From the NCBI GenBank assembly GCA_003313425.1, contig NHZP01000004.1, positions 1,550,001 through 1,614,000 of the forward strand: a DNA stretch of 64,000 bases, read 5' to 3'. Positions 9,334 through 17,791 of the stretch are shown piece after piece. The notes beneath the pieces are model-generated. The model was not told the origin of the DNA. It searched no databases and saw only the letters and a program-made list of their open reading frames with translations. Every line of letters begins with the position of its first letter. Position 1 is the stretch's first letter. The translations under genes were made by a program, and so were the position numbers. This DNA comes from Pseudopyrenochaeta lycopersici. Taxonomy: Eukaryota; Ascomycota; Dothideomycetes; Pleosporales; Pseudopyrenochaetaceae.

Positions 9334-11937
9334 ATGGCTGACGTGAAGAAGGAGACCGACGGTCCAGAGCCCCAGGCGGCGTCCGCCTTCGACTTCACGT
9401 TGCTCCCCGACTACGACAACGACTTTGTCAATGAAGACGACTTTCTCGAATTCGCAAAAGCCCTAGCCGCCCCCGAGAATTCTCCCTCGACCGAAGACCT
9501 GACCTCTCCGCAACCCGAACCCCGGAAATTCATCACAGCGCTCAGCGATTGGCGCCCCATCCATCAGCGCGTGCGGCGGCGGAGGAAGAGCAAGGCGCCC
9601 CCGCGGCGAGGAAAGGATGAGACACGCGAAGGCTTCGTCTATGTGCTACTCAAGTGGCCGCTCCTCATCGTAGTCCTTGGATGGCTGCTGTTCCTCAGCA
9701 TAGCCTACGTGCTCACCCGCTTCTACATTTACCTATACGAACATTGGATAACATGGCGGGGCACAAGACAGAGGCTGCGGCAGCGCCTGCAAGATGCGAC
9801 CTCCTACGAGGACTGGATACGGGGCGCGAAGGAGATGGACACATACCTGGGCAATGACCCGTGGAAGAAAAAGGCCGATTACGCCTACTACGACAGCAAG
9901 ACGGTGAAGAGAGTCCACGAGCAGATGCTGAAGCTGCGACAACGGGCAGAGTCTGATGAGAACGGCAGGTCAACAGCAAAAGGGACCGAGGGCCAGCACA
10001 CAGCGGTCGAAGACTTGAGGGCACTCCTGGAGGCCTGTGTAAAGAACAACTTCGTGGGGTTCGAGAACCCACGCCTGTACAGCGAGACCTATTATGGAAC
10101 CAAGGAACTCGTCCAGGACTTCATTGATGAGGCCGAAGCCTCACTCGCCTTCCTCCTCAGAACAAAGCAACTCGATGCTGAGGGAAAGCGATCCCTGTTC
10201 AAACACCTCGGCAGCAACTTCGGACGGACTGCGCTTTGCTTATCTGGAGGGGCAACTTTTGCGTACTACCATTTTGGCGTCGCGAAGGCTCTCATGGACG
10301 CCGACTTACTGCCAGAAGTCATCACTGGGACTTCTGGTGGAGCTCTTGTAGCAGCGTTGCTATGCACAAGGACCGATGAAGAGCTGAAAAAGCTACTCGT
10401 ACCAGCTCTTGCCCATCGTATAACCGCCTGTCACGACGACACGTGGACCTGGCTCAAGAGATGGTACACCACTGGCGCACGATTCGATAGCCTTGATTGG
10501 GCAAAGAAATGCGCTTGGATGACCCATGGTAGCATGACCTTTAGGGAAGCATACATACGAACAGGCCGCATACTCAATGTTTCGTGTGTTCCGTCTGACC
10601 CACATTCGCCGACTATTCTAGCAAACTACATCACGGCTCCTGACTGTGTCATCTGGTCTGCAGTTCTGGCATCAGCCGCAGTTCCTGGAATCCTTAACCC
10701 AGTCGTACTCATGAAGAAGAACAAGAACGGAAAATTATCACCTTACTCATTCGGCCACAGATGGAAGGATGGGAGTTTGAGAACAGATATCCCACTGAAG
10801 GCCTTGAACCTCCACTTCAACGTTCGCTTCTCTATTGTGAGCCAAGTCAACCCACACATCAACATTTTCTTCTTTTCATCGCGTGGCTCTGTTGGCCGAC
10901 CCGTTACCCATCGACGAGGACGCGGGTGGCGAGGTGGTTTCATAGGCTCGGCAACTGAACAATATCTCAAACTTGACCTTCACAAGTGGCTGAAAGTCCT
11001 TCGGCACCTGGAGCTGCTGCCACGCCCGCTGGGCCAGGATTGGAGCGAGCTCTGGCTACAAAGATTTAGCGGTACAATCACCATTTGGCCAAAATCTATC
11101 CCATCCGACTTCATTCATATCCTCTCCGACCCAACGCCTCAGCGCCTAGCACGCATGATTCATGTCGGCCAACAGTCTGCGTTTCCTAAGCTTAAGTTCA
11201 TCGCCAATCGTGCAAAGCTTGAAAATATCATCCAGCAAGGAAGGCGGCAATACCGGCCGCGCGGAACGCGCGATGGAGACCTAGTCAACATTCTCTCAGA
11301 AGACGACTTACGCAGCCTCCTCAAGCGCACAAAGAGCAACAGTCTCGACGAAGGTGCTCAATACCCACTGTCGGGCTCCGAGTCTTCGTCTTCAGCAGGG
11401 CTCTCAAGACCGGGATCACCCGTGAACCTTCCTTTAGGATTCAACTTCACACGCAGGAACAAGAAGAATAAAGGCGGGCTCACCAATCTGGTAACCAATC
11501 CATCGGCGAAGCAATCCGGTGTTCCAGATAGTCCTTCGCTTTCGAAACGATTGAGTGGGTGGTGGTCTGCTATTTCGCCACAAGCCACCGCACACTCTAC
11601 AGCCATCAATAGTCCACGTCGCAACTCTCGCACACGACCCTCGCCATACAGCCACGACCGTCCTAATTCGATGTTTGAACTTCGTCCGCCGAAGGAATTG
11701 AGTGATCTGCAGGCAGAGAGGAAGCAAAGTAGAGTTTTTGTCGACGATGATTATTCCGATTCCGAAGACAGGACTTGGAAGGGGTCAAGACGGGGGCAGC
11801 AACATCAAGAAATCGGTCCGCTCGACCAAGCGGATGTTGGTGCCGAAGGCCTTGAGGACTATGGGGAGGCAGCGGACTTTGGCGACGATGAGGAGGACGG
11901 AGAGGAGGTTCAAAACATTACTAAAGGACTCGGATAA
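9334..11937 (+). CDS. Patatin-like phospholipase / triacylglycerol lipase (Tgl3/4/5-like)
   Basis: A single exon of 867 residues. The N-terminus has the family opening (DFTLLPDYDNDFVNEDDFLE), an Arg/Lys-rich stretch, and a hydrophobic helix (WPLLIVVLGWLLFLSIAYVL, about residues 109-128) that may sit in the lipid-droplet or ER membrane. Next is a DUF3336-like region, then the patatin domain from about residue 295: oxyanion loop GGATFAYYHFGVAKAL, nucleophile elbow GTSGG (Ser near 334), and the dyad Asp in DGSLRTDIP (near 479). The C-terminal 200 residues are Ser-rich and then acidic, probably disordered. Relatives hydrolyse storage triacylglycerol or phospholipids. All catalytic residues are present, so an active enzyme is expected; the substrate is not shown by sequence. 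The start at 9334 matches the usual N-terminus of fungal relatives. Confidence 0.9.
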   Translation: MADVKKETDGPEPQAASAFDFTLLPDYDNDFVNEDDFLEFAKALAAPENSPSTEDLTSPQPEPRKFITALSDWRPIHQRVRRRRKSKAPPRRGKDETREGFVYVLLKWPLLIVVLGWLLFLSIAYVLTRFYIYLYEHWITWRGTRQRLRQRLQDATSYEDWIRGAKEMDTYLGNDPWKKKADYAYYDSKTVKRVHEQMLKLRQRAESDENGRSTAKGTEGQHTAVEDLRALLEACVKNNFVGFENPRLYSETYYGTKELVQDFIDEAEASLAFLLRTKQLDAEGKRSLFKHLGSNFGRTALCLSGGATFAYYHFGVAKALMDADLLPEVITGTSGGALVAALLCTRTDEELKKLLVPALAHRITACHDDTWTWLKRWYTTGARFDSLDWAKKCAWMTHGSMTFREAYIRTGRILNVSCVPSDPHSPTILANYITAPDCVIWSAVLASAAVPGILNPVVLMKKNKNGKLSPYSFGHRWKDGSLRTDIPLKALNLHFNVRFSIVSQVNPHINIFFFSSRGSVGRPVTHRRGRGWRGGFIGSATEQYLKLDLHKWLKVLRHLELLPRPLGQDWSELWLQRFSGTITIWPKSIPSDFIHILSDPTPQRLARMIHVGQQSAFPKLKFIANRAKLENIIQQGRRQYRPRGTRDGDLVNILSEDDLRSLLKRTKSNSLDEGAQYPLSGSESSSSAGLSRPGSPVNLPLGFNFTRRNKKNKGGLTNLVTNPSAKQSGVPDSPSLSKRLSGWWSAISPQATAHSTAINSPRRNSRTRPSPYSHDRPNSMFELRPPKELSDLQAERKQSRVFVDDDYSDSEDRTWKGSRRGQQHQEIGPLDQADVGAEGLEDYGEAADFGDDEEDGEEVQNITKGLG

Positions 11938-12376
11938 GAGAGACGAACATTATAGATTGTAAACTTTCCTTGCATAGCTGGTTGCATGGTTTCAGGTCTG
12001 GTTCCCAAGAGTATTCAGGACGGGATTTTATTAGACGCAGTTGTATTACCAATGCTATAAGACTTGTATGCTGATACGCAATTACCAAAAACTCCCACTA
12101 TGCCTGTGGCACAGTAGGCGCCAACCTGGGGAGAAGTATGCCTCTGATTGGCTGCAGACGAGCTTTGGCTACCAAAGCGTGAATCCTCGTTTCACGCTCC
12201 AGCTACACAAAAGTATGTCCACTCTACACTCCCCCTGCTTTAAATGAAGAACACGCCCACTCTTTGTGCAGACCTGCTGAATATTACGGGTGTATATAAA
12301 AGGCGCCACTATTGTCTTGAACTACTGCTTGATTTTTTTCCATACAAGACCATTCGCCACTTTTCTGTAGCTTAAT
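11938..12376. other. Intergenic region upstream of the kinase-like gene
   Basis: This carries the 3' flank of the lipase gene and the promoter of the kinase-like gene. Apart from a TATA-like box near its end no feature is seen. Confidence 0.5.
12293..12301 (+). promoter_or_regulatory. TATA-like box of the kinase-like gene
   Basis: TATATAAAA lies about 75 bp upstream of the ATG at 12377, a usual distance in filamentous ascomycetes. Confidence 0.45.
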
Positions 12377-13443
12377 ATGGCTGCAATCACGCGAGCCATT
12401 GGCCAATCAGGCCGCTGATATCTCGTTGAACGGGTCCTACAAGAGAAACCGGGACTGCTTGGACGTGTGTATCTTGCTTCGTAGGCCGACCGCAGTATCG
12501 AGGCCTAATGATGTACTAATTCCTTGTCTGCAGGGCTGGTAAACAACAATATGTCCTTAAGAGTGTGTCAAAAAGGGACTTGACATATTTTCAAGATATG
12601 TTCAATGATGTCCGGAACTCTCCCTACATCCGCGTGGCCGACGATGCAATTCCCGACCAATCTATGTTTGCCTACAAATATTTCAAGGATCATCTGCTTT
12701 CTTTCGCCCAGAGAGACGTCCCACTCTCTGTAGTAAAACGAGTACTAAGGGATTCCCTCCGAGGCATTGCGGCATTACACGAGAAAGGTATTGTGCATAC
12801 AGATATTAAGGCAGACAATATCATGGTCGATTGGATTGAAACAGACGGTAATTCTACCGTTCGACTTGTGCAAATTGCCGACCTCGACGATGCTGCGTAT
12901 GTTCCAGATGATTGCACCATCGTCGGAAAGCAGGTTGGGAACTGGATGTGGCGAAGTCCAGAAGCTCATGCATCCAGTCATGTTCACAAGCCCTCAGATA
13001 TATTTTCCTTTGGGATCGTCGTAAGTCCGTCAGGCGAGATAGTCATTCCACACTGACCCAGTAATGTCTAGTGTATCTATGTTTTGACGAAACACGTCAT
13101 TTTCGCTGTCGCCGACGAAGAACTCAAGGAAGGCGAGGAAAAATTGGCCATCGTTCTAGAACGACAGTTGTCCTACTTCTCGGACTTAGAGAGTTTGTAT
13201 GGTCTGCTCCAGCACCTTGGAGACAGTCCTTGGGCCCAGATATTTACCGTTATCGCTGAAGGTTTCAGCGAAAAATTCCCCCGGGTGCCGTTCGCGCTGT
13301 GGAAAGATATTGAGCCCGACTTCAAGGATCTAGTTGGACAGATGACTATTGTTGACCCCAAGAGACGAATTACGGCCCATGAGGCTTTAGCGCATCGGTG
13401 GTTTGCAGACGTTGAAGAGCCTCTGGTTCAAAGTACAATGTAG
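12377..13443 (+). pseudogene. Protein kinase-like gene with early in-frame TGA
   Basis: Reconstructed exons are 12377-12480, 12534-13020 and 13072-13443. Both introns have good signals (GTAGGC...CTAAT...CAG; GTAAGT...TAG). The predicted 321 codons contain a TGA at codon 14 (12416-12418), between AIGQSGR and YLVERVLQEKPG. This is just where related fungal kinases read GQSG-x-x-Y, so the stop sits inside the glycine-loop region. The rest of the domain is well kept: VLKS supplies the beta-3 Lys, the catalytic loop is HTDIKADNIMV (His-Arg-Asp changed to His-Thr-Asp; Asp, Lys and Asn present), the DFG position reads DLD, and WRSPEA stands for APE. The C-lobe runs through DPKRRITAHEALAHRWF. No in-frame ATG lies between the TGA and the conserved domain. 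It may be a young pseudogene, a read-through gene, a sequencing error, or a gene with an unseen alternative 5' exon. Confidence 0.7.
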
Positions 13444-13842
13444 ATTGGGCTTCGAAGTTGCGACTGTGACGAGAGTCTTCACTAATACCGAGTCCGTTGC
13501 TTGATGTTACAGAGGAGCCTCACTGCAACTAGAACCACTTCGTGAAAACAGCACACAGTCTATCAGCGGATGCACTGTCTCATCTACAGCATTGTCCCTA
13601 CAAAGCATTTACTTCTAAGCCTTCAAATTTACTGAATTTACTTCGCTAGACATCATTAATCACTTCGAATACCCTTTGGTATACGCTACCTACATGGCCA
13701 AGCATTCACGTCTTACGTCATCGATGACACGGGTTTGACGCGAAGTCACAAGGCAGCCAATTCTGGTACCTCTCAGCTGTGACCACAACCACAACACTCT
13801 GAATTTGCCGGAGTCAATGGGCTGCATCCCTAGAGCGCCGCC
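13444..13842. other. Intergenic region upstream of rad13
   Basis: The 3' flank of the kinase-like gene and the promoter of the XPG nuclease gene. No further feature is seen. Confidence 0.5.
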
Positions 13843-16800
13843 ATGGGTGTCACCGGCCTCTGGACTGTCTTGCAGCCCTGCGCACGGCCTATCAAGATCG
13901 AAACGCTGAACAAGAAACGACTTGCGGTTGATGCCTCCATCTGGATCTACCAGTTCCTCAAAGCCGTGCGCGACAAAGAAGGCAATGCGCTGCGGAACAG
14001 CCATATCGTTGGCTTCTTCCGCAGAGTATGCAAACTTCTGTTTATAGGCATCAAGCCTGTTTTCGTATTCGACGGTGGCGCGCCGGCGCTCAAGCGACAG
14101 ACGATCAGCAACCGCAAATCGCGCCGGGAGGGTAGACGGGAGGATGCTGTCCGGACGGCCGGGAAGCTTCTAGCGATACAGATGCAGAGGGCCGCAGAGG
14201 AGGAGGAAAAGAAGAGAAAACAAGCGGCAAGACAACCCCGGGCAGAGCAACAGGAGGAGATACCGGATAACCTAGTATACGCGGAGGAGATTCTGCAGAC
14301 TCAACAGGAGCGCATACAGAATCGTACTTTCAAGAGGAAGGATCAATACCACTTGCCAGATCTAGGTGTGGCTATGAATGAGATGGGCGGCATGAACGAC
14401 CCAAGGGTCATGTCGCTCGAGGAGCTGGAGGAATACGCAAGGCTGTTTGATAGAGGCGAAGATATCAATGTCTACGATTTTTCCAAGATTGACTTCGATG
14501 GCTACTTCTTCCAGAGCTTACCTGCCGCCGATCGATACAACATTTTGAATGCAGCTAGACTGAGAAGTCGGCTGAGGATGGGTCACTCCAAGGAACAGCT
14601 GGACGCGATGTTCCCTGACAGAATGGCATTTTCCAAATTCCAGATTGAGCGCGTCCGCGAGCGAAACGACCTTACACAGCGCTTAATGAACCTCAACGGG
14701 ATGAACGACGATGCATTCGGTGCTGGTGGCGCGAACCGTGTGGTGGGTGAGAGAGGAAGAGAATACGTACTTGTCAAGAACGACGGAGTCGAAGGTGGTT
14801 GGGCCCTTGGAGTTGTGACCAACAAGGATGAAGGAAAGGCACACAAGCCGATTGACATTGATCTCCCTGCACGCCCTGCAGTGGAGGACGAGGAATGGGA
14901 CGATGAAGACGACTTTGAAGATGTTCCTATAGAGGGCTTGAATAGATTACCCAAACCTAAGCCTGGTCTAAGCGCTCGAGATAAAGAGGGCCGCGAGTTC
15001 ATTGCAAACGAGTTGGCTACCCGGCGCCGGCAGTTCTATAACTCTCGAAAACAAAAGTCAGTTCAGCGCGGACCACGGAAAGCCGCGCCTGTAAACCAGG
15101 ATCCCGATTCGCTGTTCCTTGCTGAAGATTCCGCGGACGATGATTGGGAGAATGTACCCATCAACGGTGCTGACGACTTGTTTGAAGACGCAGGAGATGA
15201 TGTCGAGGATGAGCAACTACGACAAGCTATTGCACTCTCGATGCAGCCTGCTGAGCACGACGCGAGTGAAGGTTCAGATGACGATCCAGTTCATGAAGTG
15301 TTTCAACAGAAGCGTGCTGCAGACACAAATCCTTTTGCTGGGAGCAAAGCCTCTGGGCTGGCCATTGCGAGGTTAGCAAATCAACGCAGCAGCAAAGCCG
15401 CTCCGAAGGGACCTTTCGAAGGCAGTGACAGTGAAGACGACATGGATCTCCAAACTTCTCTAGCTGAGTCTCGCAAATCGAAACGGCCTGTAAAGCCACG
15501 CCCGACTTCACCCAAGACGCGTGTGCAGGCATCTCCGCAAGCTGCAAAGCCTGCGCCGAAGCCTACAAATGCACTTGGTTTTGATGGCCCATTGCCCTTC
15601 GAGAAGCTAAATTTGGGCAGCTCCATTCTTGGGAAGAAGAAGATGCAGAAGCTTGAAGCCGACACTGCAGGTGGATTCGAGAAGAACTATGCACAAGACA
15701 AGGAGGCTGCAAGGCCTCTTCCACCTTGGTTCAATGGTGAGCGAGACATTGGACAGGAGCTAGATGCTCAACGAAAGGAGGAGAAGCAGGAGTGGGTGAG
15801 AGCGAAAGAAGAAGACAAGGCTCAATTTCAATTCCAAGAGCTGCCTCGTCTTCGGAAGCAGGAGACTAAAGAAGTCATTGATCTCGATGCACCTACTAGC
15901 CAGAGCCAGACGCAAGTGATTGCAGTCGACTCAGACGACGAAGTTGATGTGCCAATGGAAGATATGCAGTTGACACTGGGTGATCTAGCTGATAAGGTGC
16001 AGACAGAGCCTCCGAATCCGCTTCCCTCGCATCAGAAATCACCTCCTCGACAAGATCCTGCCTTAATCAAGAAAACGCCTTTTGCAGATGATTCAGAAGA
16101 TGAGCCCGTCGACTGGTCGGAGAGTGAGCCCGAAGAGGAGCGACGTGCACAAAGTGGCGAGAAGCCCATTGAGATTGCTCCGGGTCTAGTCCGCCAACCT
16201 TCAAGATCTCCATCTGAAGAATTTGAGGATGTACCGATGCAAACTGAGCCGCCTTCTGCACCAGAGCCGCAAAAGTCGCCATCACCAGAATTTGAAGATG
16301 TTCCAATCCACACAGAACAGCCACGCCGACCTCGTAGAGACTCTACTCCAGCTGAGCTCGAGGGTCCAGAAGATCTCTTGAAACCAGTCGCGCCTTATAG
16401 CGGCGTCGCAGACGATAATGCACCTCTTGAAGACCCTGGAAACGAATCAGATCAATACTCCGACCCTGAGGACGCAGAGCTCTTTGCATCCCTTGCAGCA
16501 GAAGCAGAAGAACACGCCCGTTTTGCACAGGAACTGAACAACAATACCACAGCTCGCATTAACTTCGACGAAGAGCTCAAGCAGCTACGCGCTCAGCAGA
16601 AGAAAGATCGAAGAGATGCCGATGAAGTGACGCAGACTATGATAAGCGAATGTCAACATCTCCTCAGTCTATTCGGGCTTCCTTACATTACTGCGCCAAT
16701 GGAAGCAGAGGCCCAATGTGCTGAGCTCGTCAGCCTCGGATTGGTGGATGGAATCGTGACAGACGATTCAGACACATTCCTTTTTGGCGGAACACGCGTA

Positions 16801-17697
16801 TACAAGAACATGTTCAACGCCGCCAAATATGTAGAATGCTACCTCGCACAAGACCTCACAAGTGAATTCAGCCTTACCCGCGAGAAACTGATTGCCATTG
16901 CGCAACTTCTCGGATCGGACTATACAACAGGTATCCCTGGTATTGGACCTGTCACTGCCCTGGAGATTCTGAGCGAGTTCTCAGACTTACAGGGCTTCAG
17001 GGAGTGGTGGGATGGTGTGCAGAGCAATACCATTCCAAAAGAAGCGGACTCCAAATCTGCCTTTCGTCGGCGCTTCCGCCGCGGCCAGGCTACAAAGCTC
17101 TTTCTTCCAACGGCTTTCCCAGACGCCCGTGTTGCAGATGCATATCTCCACCCTGAAGTCGACTCAGATCCTGAGCCATTTCAGTGGGGCGTGCCGGACT
17201 TGGCTGCCCTGAGAACATTTTTGAGTACGCAGATTGGGTGGAGCTGGGAGAGGACGGATGAAGTGCTTGTGCCCGTCATCAGGGACATGAATCGGAGGGA
17301 GAAAGAAGGTACGCAGGCGAACATTACGCGCTTCTTCGAGGGAAGCGTTGGAGCGGGAGCTTTTGCGCCGAGGGCGAAGAACGGTGGTGCGAGCGGACCA
17401 TCGGGCAAGAAGAAAGGCACAAGTGCTGCGGGGAAAAGACTGGGTGCTGCTTTGACGAGACTGGCGCAAAGGGAGGGTGCTAAGGGAGGTGTGGATGATG
17501 AGGATGGCGAGGATGGCGATGATGACGCGGTCGTCCCTGATACTGGTGCAGGTCGAAAGAAGAGGAAAGTCACAAACAAAACTGCATCCGTGTCCGCTGA
17601 AGGCGATCTCGACACTGCAGACGATGAAGATGATCTCTACAAAGAGCCAACAAAGAAGAAGCAAAGGAAAACACGGAAAGGAAAGGCACCTACATGA
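13843..17697 (+). CDS. rad13: Rad2/XPG-family DNA repair endonuclease
   Basis: A single exon of 1284 residues, the size expected for Rad2/Rad13/XPG. This nuclease makes the 3' incision in nucleotide excision repair. The N region is MGVTGLWTVLQPCARPIKIE, LAVDASIWIYQFLKAVRD and KPVFVFDGGAPALKRQT. The I region, from about residue 927, has the acidic catalytic residues in MEAEAQCAEL, VTDDSDTFLFGG and LLGSDYTTGIPGIGP, the last leading into a helix-turn-helix. Between them is the long acidic spacer typical of XPG. It contains a ubiquitin-interacting-like motif (EDEQLRQAIALSM, near 455) and four copies of an acidic Phe/Trp-Glu-Asp/Asn-Val-Pro motif (near 358, 435, 794 and 817). Near the end, QANITRFF is a PCNA-binding (PIP) box, and KKRK and KKKQRK clusters are probable nuclear signals. 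The 3' end faces the FAT1-like gene, only 94 bp away. Confidence 0.95.
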   Translation: MGVTGLWTVLQPCARPIKIETLNKKRLAVDASIWIYQFLKAVRDKEGNALRNSHIVGFFRRVCKLLFIGIKPVFVFDGGAPALKRQTISNRKSRREGRREDAVRTAGKLLAIQMQRAAEEEEKKRKQAARQPRAEQQEEIPDNLVYAEEILQTQQERIQNRTFKRKDQYHLPDLGVAMNEMGGMNDPRVMSLEELEEYARLFDRGEDINVYDFSKIDFDGYFFQSLPAADRYNILNAARLRSRLRMGHSKEQLDAMFPDRMAFSKFQIERVRERNDLTQRLMNLNGMNDDAFGAGGANRVVGERGREYVLVKNDGVEGGWALGVVTNKDEGKAHKPIDIDLPARPAVEDEEWDDEDDFEDVPIEGLNRLPKPKPGLSARDKEGREFIANELATRRRQFYNSRKQKSVQRGPRKAAPVNQDPDSLFLAEDSADDDWENVPINGADDLFEDAGDDVEDEQLRQAIALSMQPAEHDASEGSDDDPVHEVFQQKRAADTNPFAGSKASGLAIARLANQRSSKAAPKGPFEGSDSEDDMDLQTSLAESRKSKRPVKPRPTSPKTRVQASPQAAKPAPKPTNALGFDGPLPFEKLNLGSSILGKKKMQKLEADTAGGFEKNYAQDKEAARPLPPWFNGERDIGQELDAQRKEEKQEWVRAKEEDKAQFQFQELPRLRKQETKEVIDLDAPTSQSQTQVIAVDSDDEVDVPMEDMQLTLGDLADKVQTEPPNPLPSHQKSPPRQDPALIKKTPFADDSEDEPVDWSESEPEEERRAQSGEKPIEIAPGLVRQPSRSPSEEFEDVPMQTEPPSAPEPQKSPSPEFEDVPIHTEQPRRPRRDSTPAELEGPEDLLKPVAPYSGVADDNAPLEDPGNESDQYSDPEDAELFASLAAEAEEHARFAQELNNNTTARINFDEELKQLRAQQKKDRRDADEVTQTMISECQHLLSLFGLPYITAPMEAEAQCAELVSLGLVDGIVTDDSDTFLFGGTRVYKNMFNAAKYVECYLAQDLTSEFSLTREKLIAIAQLLGSDYTTGIPGIGPVTALEILSEFSDLQGFREWWDGVQSNTIPKEADSKSAFRRRFRRGQATKLFLPTAFPDARVADAYLHPEVDSDPEPFQWGVPDLAALRTFLSTQIGWSWERTDEVLVPVIRDMNRREKEGTQANITRFFEGSVGAGAFAPRAKNGGASGPSGKKKGTSAAGKRLGAALTRLAQREGAKGGVDDEDGEDGDDDAVVPDTGAGRKKRKVTNKTASVSAEGDLDTADDEDDLYKEPTKKKQRKTRKGKAPT

Positions 17698-17791
17698 TCT
17701 AGTAATGGCAAATGAATTAAATAATTCTACATGATGAATTATTCGCACGATATGGTATCTCTAACTTGAACAAATCTTTACAAACTCGCTT

